Part shown: positions 60,062 through 64,000 of the stretch, piece by piece
How the letters are laid out: the number at the start of each line of letters is the position of its first letter
How positions within the stretch are numbered: position 1 is the stretch's first letter
DNA from: Mesorhizobium loti R88b
GTDB taxonomy: Bacteria > Pseudomonadota > Alphaproteobacteria > Rhizobiales > Rhizobiaceae
Direction of reading: 5' to 3'
Assembly: GCF_013170845.1 (NCBI RefSeq)
Contig: NZ_CP033367.1
Location: 1,426,001 to 1,490,000, forward strand
DNA length: 64,000 nt
Notes under the pieces: generated by a model
What the model saw: only the letters and a program-made list of their open reading frames with translations
Databases searched by the model: none
What the model was told of the DNA's origin: nothing
Made by a program: the position numbers and the translations under genes

Positions 60062-60086
60062 CTCTGGGTGTCCTTGTTTGAAAACA

Positions 60087-60133
60087 TGAGAAATCCTCAC
60101 ATTTGCAAAACGTGATAAACCCTCGTATTTTGC
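60087..60133. promoter_or_regulatory. TetR operator candidate: 21-base direct repeat
   Basis: TGAGAAATCCTCACATTTGC (60087-60106) and TGATAAACCCTCGTATTTTGC (60113-60133) align over their whole length with few changes, and each contains a TGAG..CTCA-type half palindrome. It lies between the divergent NmrA and TetR genes and probably binds the TetR protein to control both. Confidence 0.6.
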
Positions 60134-60178
60134 GAGTCAAGCCGCTTCCTGGCGATTTTGTTGAGGTTGGAGCTAGAG

Positions 60179-60820
60179 ATGGACGACACCGAAGCCACCG
60201 TTTCCTCGCAGGAGCAGATCGCTTCGCCGCGCCGGGCGCCAAGCCAGCAGCGCAGCCGCGAGCGGGTCGAGCGCATGCTGGCCGCCGCCTCGGCGCTGAT
60301 CGCCGAGCAAGGCAGCGATGCCATGCGCATGGGCGAAGTCGCCGAACGGGCAGGGGTGTCGATCGGCTCGCTCTACCAGTTCTTTCCCGACAAGCGGGCG
60401 ATCATCTGGGCGCTGGCCGAGCGCTACACGGCTGAAAGCCAGGCCTGCATCTCGGCCGAGCTCAAGGATGTCAGCGACGCCGAAGGCCTGCGACGGGCTT
60501 TCTCGGAGTTGGTCGATATCTATTATCGGCTGTTCCTGGCCGAGCCGGTGATGCGCGACATCTGGTCGGGTACGCAGGCTGATAAGGCGCTGCGCCAGCT
60601 CGAACTCGCCGACAGCCGCGCCAATGCCGAATTCCTCGTCGCGGTGCTGAAGCGATTGCGTCCCGGCGCCGACCCCGTCTCCCTGGAGACGACGGCGTTT
60701 CTCGTCTGGCAAATGGGCGAGGCCGCGATGCGGCTGGCGATCTCGGTCGAGCGGCAGGAGGGCGACAGGCTGGTCGCCGCCTACAAACGCATGGCGCTCC
60801 GGGAATTGCTGGCTGAATAG
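60179..60820 (+). CDS. TetR-family regulator
   Basis: 213 residues from the ATG at 60179. HTH: QQRSRERVERMLAAASALIAEQGSDAMRMGEVAERAGVSIGSLYQFFPDKRAIIWALAERY. Effector domain helical with LVDIYYRLFLAEPVMRDIWSG. Probably represses the NmrA-DUF1772 operon and itself. Confidence 0.9.
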   Translation: MDDTEATVSSQEQIASPRRAPSQQRSRERVERMLAAASALIAEQGSDAMRMGEVAERAGVSIGSLYQFFPDKRAIIWALAERYTAESQACISAELKDVSDAEGLRRAFSELVDIYYRLFLAEPVMRDIWSGTQADKALRQLELADSRANAEFLVAVLKRLRPGADPVSLETTAFLVWQMGEAAMRLAISVERQEGDRLVAAYKRMALRELLAE

Positions 60821-60892
60821 GATGCTCTCACCCTCCCAACGAGGGGGAGGTAGGGCCAAGTGCTAGCCCGAGGCGATCTGCATCGGTTGCAA

Positions 60893-60920
60893 CAAAAAAC
60901 CCGCCACAAGGGCGGGTTTT
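60893..60920. terminator. Bidirectional terminator between TetR and rpmE
   Basis: AAAAAA-CCCGCC-ACAAG-GGCGGG-TTTTT. Serves the minus-strand rpmE and the plus-strand TetR gene. Confidence 0.88.
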
Positions 60921-60942
60921 TGATCTGCAAGACTTGTTGGGC

Positions 60943-61164
60943 TTAGAGGCCGAAGCCCTCAAAACGCTTCTTGAACTTCGACAGACGGCCGCCGCGATCG
61001 AGCAGGGTCTGGTGGCCGCCGGTCCAGGCCGGGTGGGTGCTCGGGTCGATATCGAGGTTCATCGTATCGCCTTCCTTGCCCCAGGTCGAACGGGTCGTGT
61101 ATTCGGTGCCGTCGGTCATGACGACCTTGATGGTGTGGTAGTCGGGATGGATAGCGCTCTTCAT
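60943..61164 (-). CDS. rpmE: 50S ribosomal protein L31
   Basis: 73 residues. [29 protein letters not shown] and [25 protein letters not shown] match L31. No cysteine at all, so this is the zinc-free form. Divergent from an ABC exporter gene as in other rhizobia. Confidence 0.97.
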   Translation of the reverse strand: MKSAIHPDYHTIKVVMTDGTEYTTRSTWGKEGDTMNLDIDPSTHPAWTGGHQTLLDRGGRLSKFKKRFEGFGL

Positions 61165-61370
61165 GGCTCGGTTCCTGGCTTGCCGGCGCGGCTGACGGGC
61201 ATAAGCCTGCGTCGATGCGCCTCTTTTTAAAACTCGAAGCCGCAGCTATTGAGGAGCCACGGCTTCTAAAACGGTCGGCGAGCCTATACATCAGGCGGAA
61301 TTGAATCACAAGGCCGCGGCAAGCGCATATTGAGGCGCATGAAGCTGAAGCGGCTAGAGGACACACCAAG

Positions 61371-63170
<1,800 letters not shown>

Positions 63171-63185
63171 GCATTTCCAGAGCGA

Positions 63186-64000
63186 TTAATTCGCCTCGGC
63201 TTCGGCATAGCCGAAATTGTAGCTCCAGGAGGCGTTGTCGGTCATCTTCCGGCGTGACCTGAGATAGGAACCGATCTCCTTGGCGGGAACCCGATCGCCG
63301 ATCGTCTTGAGATACCAGTCGACCTGGAACTCGGTCGGCGTGCTCGACCAGCGCGCCTTGAAGGCGACATAGGGCGTGATCACGTCGTCGGACTTCTCGG
63401 GGCCGACAAACGCCGCCTTCAGGTTCCTGACGATGCACTGGTGGCGCCTGAACATCGGACTGCCGAGCCAGACAGGTCCAATCCTGCCAACCATGTCCGG
63501 CTCCGGCAAATTGCCGATGCCGACATCCGCCTTCAGCGGGAAGTTCTTGACGAGATCGTCGGCGTCGAGATCCTCGGCCGGCAGTTCGTAGGATTCGACC
63601 GTCGTGACGACGTTGCGGTCGCGGTCGTCATTCGTCGACAAGGGCGCGAGGCTGGTCATCCCCGGATACTGCCGGTTGTAGTACTGGAGATAGTCGTCGG
63701 CGAGCTTGGTGGCCGATTGCGAAACCAGCCTGTAGCGCATGCCGTCGGCATCGGCGTCCCGATAGGTCGTGCTGACCGTCAGCTTGAGCGCCTCGCCCTT
63801 GAGTTTGGGAAAATCGAAGGCCTCGCTGACGAAGGTGGTCGGCTGGAAGAGTTCCTTGCGCTCCATCCTCTCCATTTGCGCTTTGCCGGCAACAATCGGT
63901 AAGGCAAAGCCATAGTCGGGCGCAACAAGGTTTTCGGCCTTGCCGCCCTGCAGGTAGTTGGTCGCGTCGATCCAGTAGACCTGGCTTTTGATCGTCGCCT
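63186..64000 (-). CDS. DUF3857/transglutaminase-type protein, C-terminal part
   Basis: The stop is at 63186 and the reading frame is open to the right edge with no stop; the codons before the internal ATG at 63875 encode ATIKSQVYWIDATNYLQGGK then ALPIVAG, a C-terminal continuation of a transglutaminase-like domain (the WIDATN block). So the gene is partial here and its 5' end lies beyond the window. Large proteins of this type, with DUF3857 at the front, are periplasmic in many proteobacteria. The catalytic Cys-His-Asp triad is outside the window. Confidence 0.75.
   Translation of the reverse strand, partial: ATIKSQVYWIDATNYLQGGKAENLVAPDYGFALPIVAGKAQMERMERKELFQPTTFVSEAFDFPKLKGEALKLTVSTTYRDADADGMRYRLVSQSATKLADDYLQYYNRQYPGMTSLAPLSTNDDRDRNVVTTVESYELPAEDLDADDLVKNFPLKADVGIGNLPEPDMVGRIGPVWLGSPMFRRHQCIVRNLKAAFVGPEKSDDVITPYVAFKARWSSTPTEFQVDWYLKTIGDRVPAKEIGSYLRSRRKMTDNASWSYNFGYAEAEAN

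Overview
The window looks like a chromosomal stretch of a Mesorhizobium-type alphaproteobacterium (Rhizobiales). The evidence is uniformly high-GC coding sequence, rhizobial gene neighbourhoods (rplU-rpmA / obgE-proB-proA-nadD / rsfS-rlmH / envC-ctpA-yibQ; pyc with a GapR-type gene; a 6S-like RNA just before the 5-formyltetrahydrofolate cyclo-ligase gene), a ribosomal protein L21 with an added helix-hairpin-helix tail, and several palindromic intergenic repeats of the kind common in rhizobia. I see no phage, insertion sequence, CRISPR array, tRNA or rRNA gene.

Layout. 1-2445: a truncated serine-hydrolase gene, then rplU and rpmA with a terminator-like hairpin in the rplU leader, and an acetyltransferase. 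2627-11989: a nuclease-fold gene on the minus strand, the obgE-proB-proA-nadD run (GTPase, proline synthesis, NAD synthesis), three accessory genes (glycosyltransferase, MFS, MscS channel), then rsfS and rlmH (ribosome silencing and 23S methylation). 12196-16853: an envelope cluster of EnvC-like amidase activator, CtpA protease and YibQ-type polysaccharide deacetylase, followed by rppH. 16921-19424: alr-dadA, D-alanine racemisation and oxidation. 19518-22880: a minus-strand pair of lipoproteins with phospholipase A2-like and phospholipase D-like active sites, and a small secreted protein whose start is broken. 22911-31907: mmsA with a LysR regulator, small stress/HTH genes, then a hydroxyproline catabolic cluster (GntR regulator with visible operators, deaminase/DHDPS-family, FAD oxidase, 4-hydroxyproline epimerase), a LysR gene and an orphan ectoine synthase.

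32355-38780 is a complete branched-chain amino-acid ABC transporter (livH, livM, livG, livF, a small membrane protein, livJ). Its LivG carries a fused C-terminal helix-hairpin-helix module homologous to the tail of L21, which is the most unusual protein architecture in the window. 39072-43731: pyruvate carboxylase behind a large palindromic operator candidate, a GapR/DUF2312 nucleoid protein and two small genes. 43795-49833: msrB, a CoxE-type VWA protein and its likely MoxR AAA+ partner, separated by a GNAT gene and a LysR/MFS pair. 49979-53006: DUF4345, 6S RNA, folate cyclo-ligase, YmdB-type phosphodiesterase, TerC. 53029-60820: regulator/enzyme cassettes (frameshifted SDR with LysR; ArsR with two SRPBCC proteins and a glyoxalase-fold protein; TetR with NmrA and DUF1772), plus yebC, RDD and SelW-like genes. 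60943-64000: rpmE, an ABC exporter, and the C-terminal part of a transglutaminase-type protein running off the right edge.

No wholly new system is demonstrable from sequence alone. The candidates most worth pursuing are the HhH-tailed LivG/L21 pair, the translationally coupled PLA2-like/PLD-like lipoprotein operon, the orphan EctC beside hydroxyproline catabolism, and the rplU-leader attenuator.
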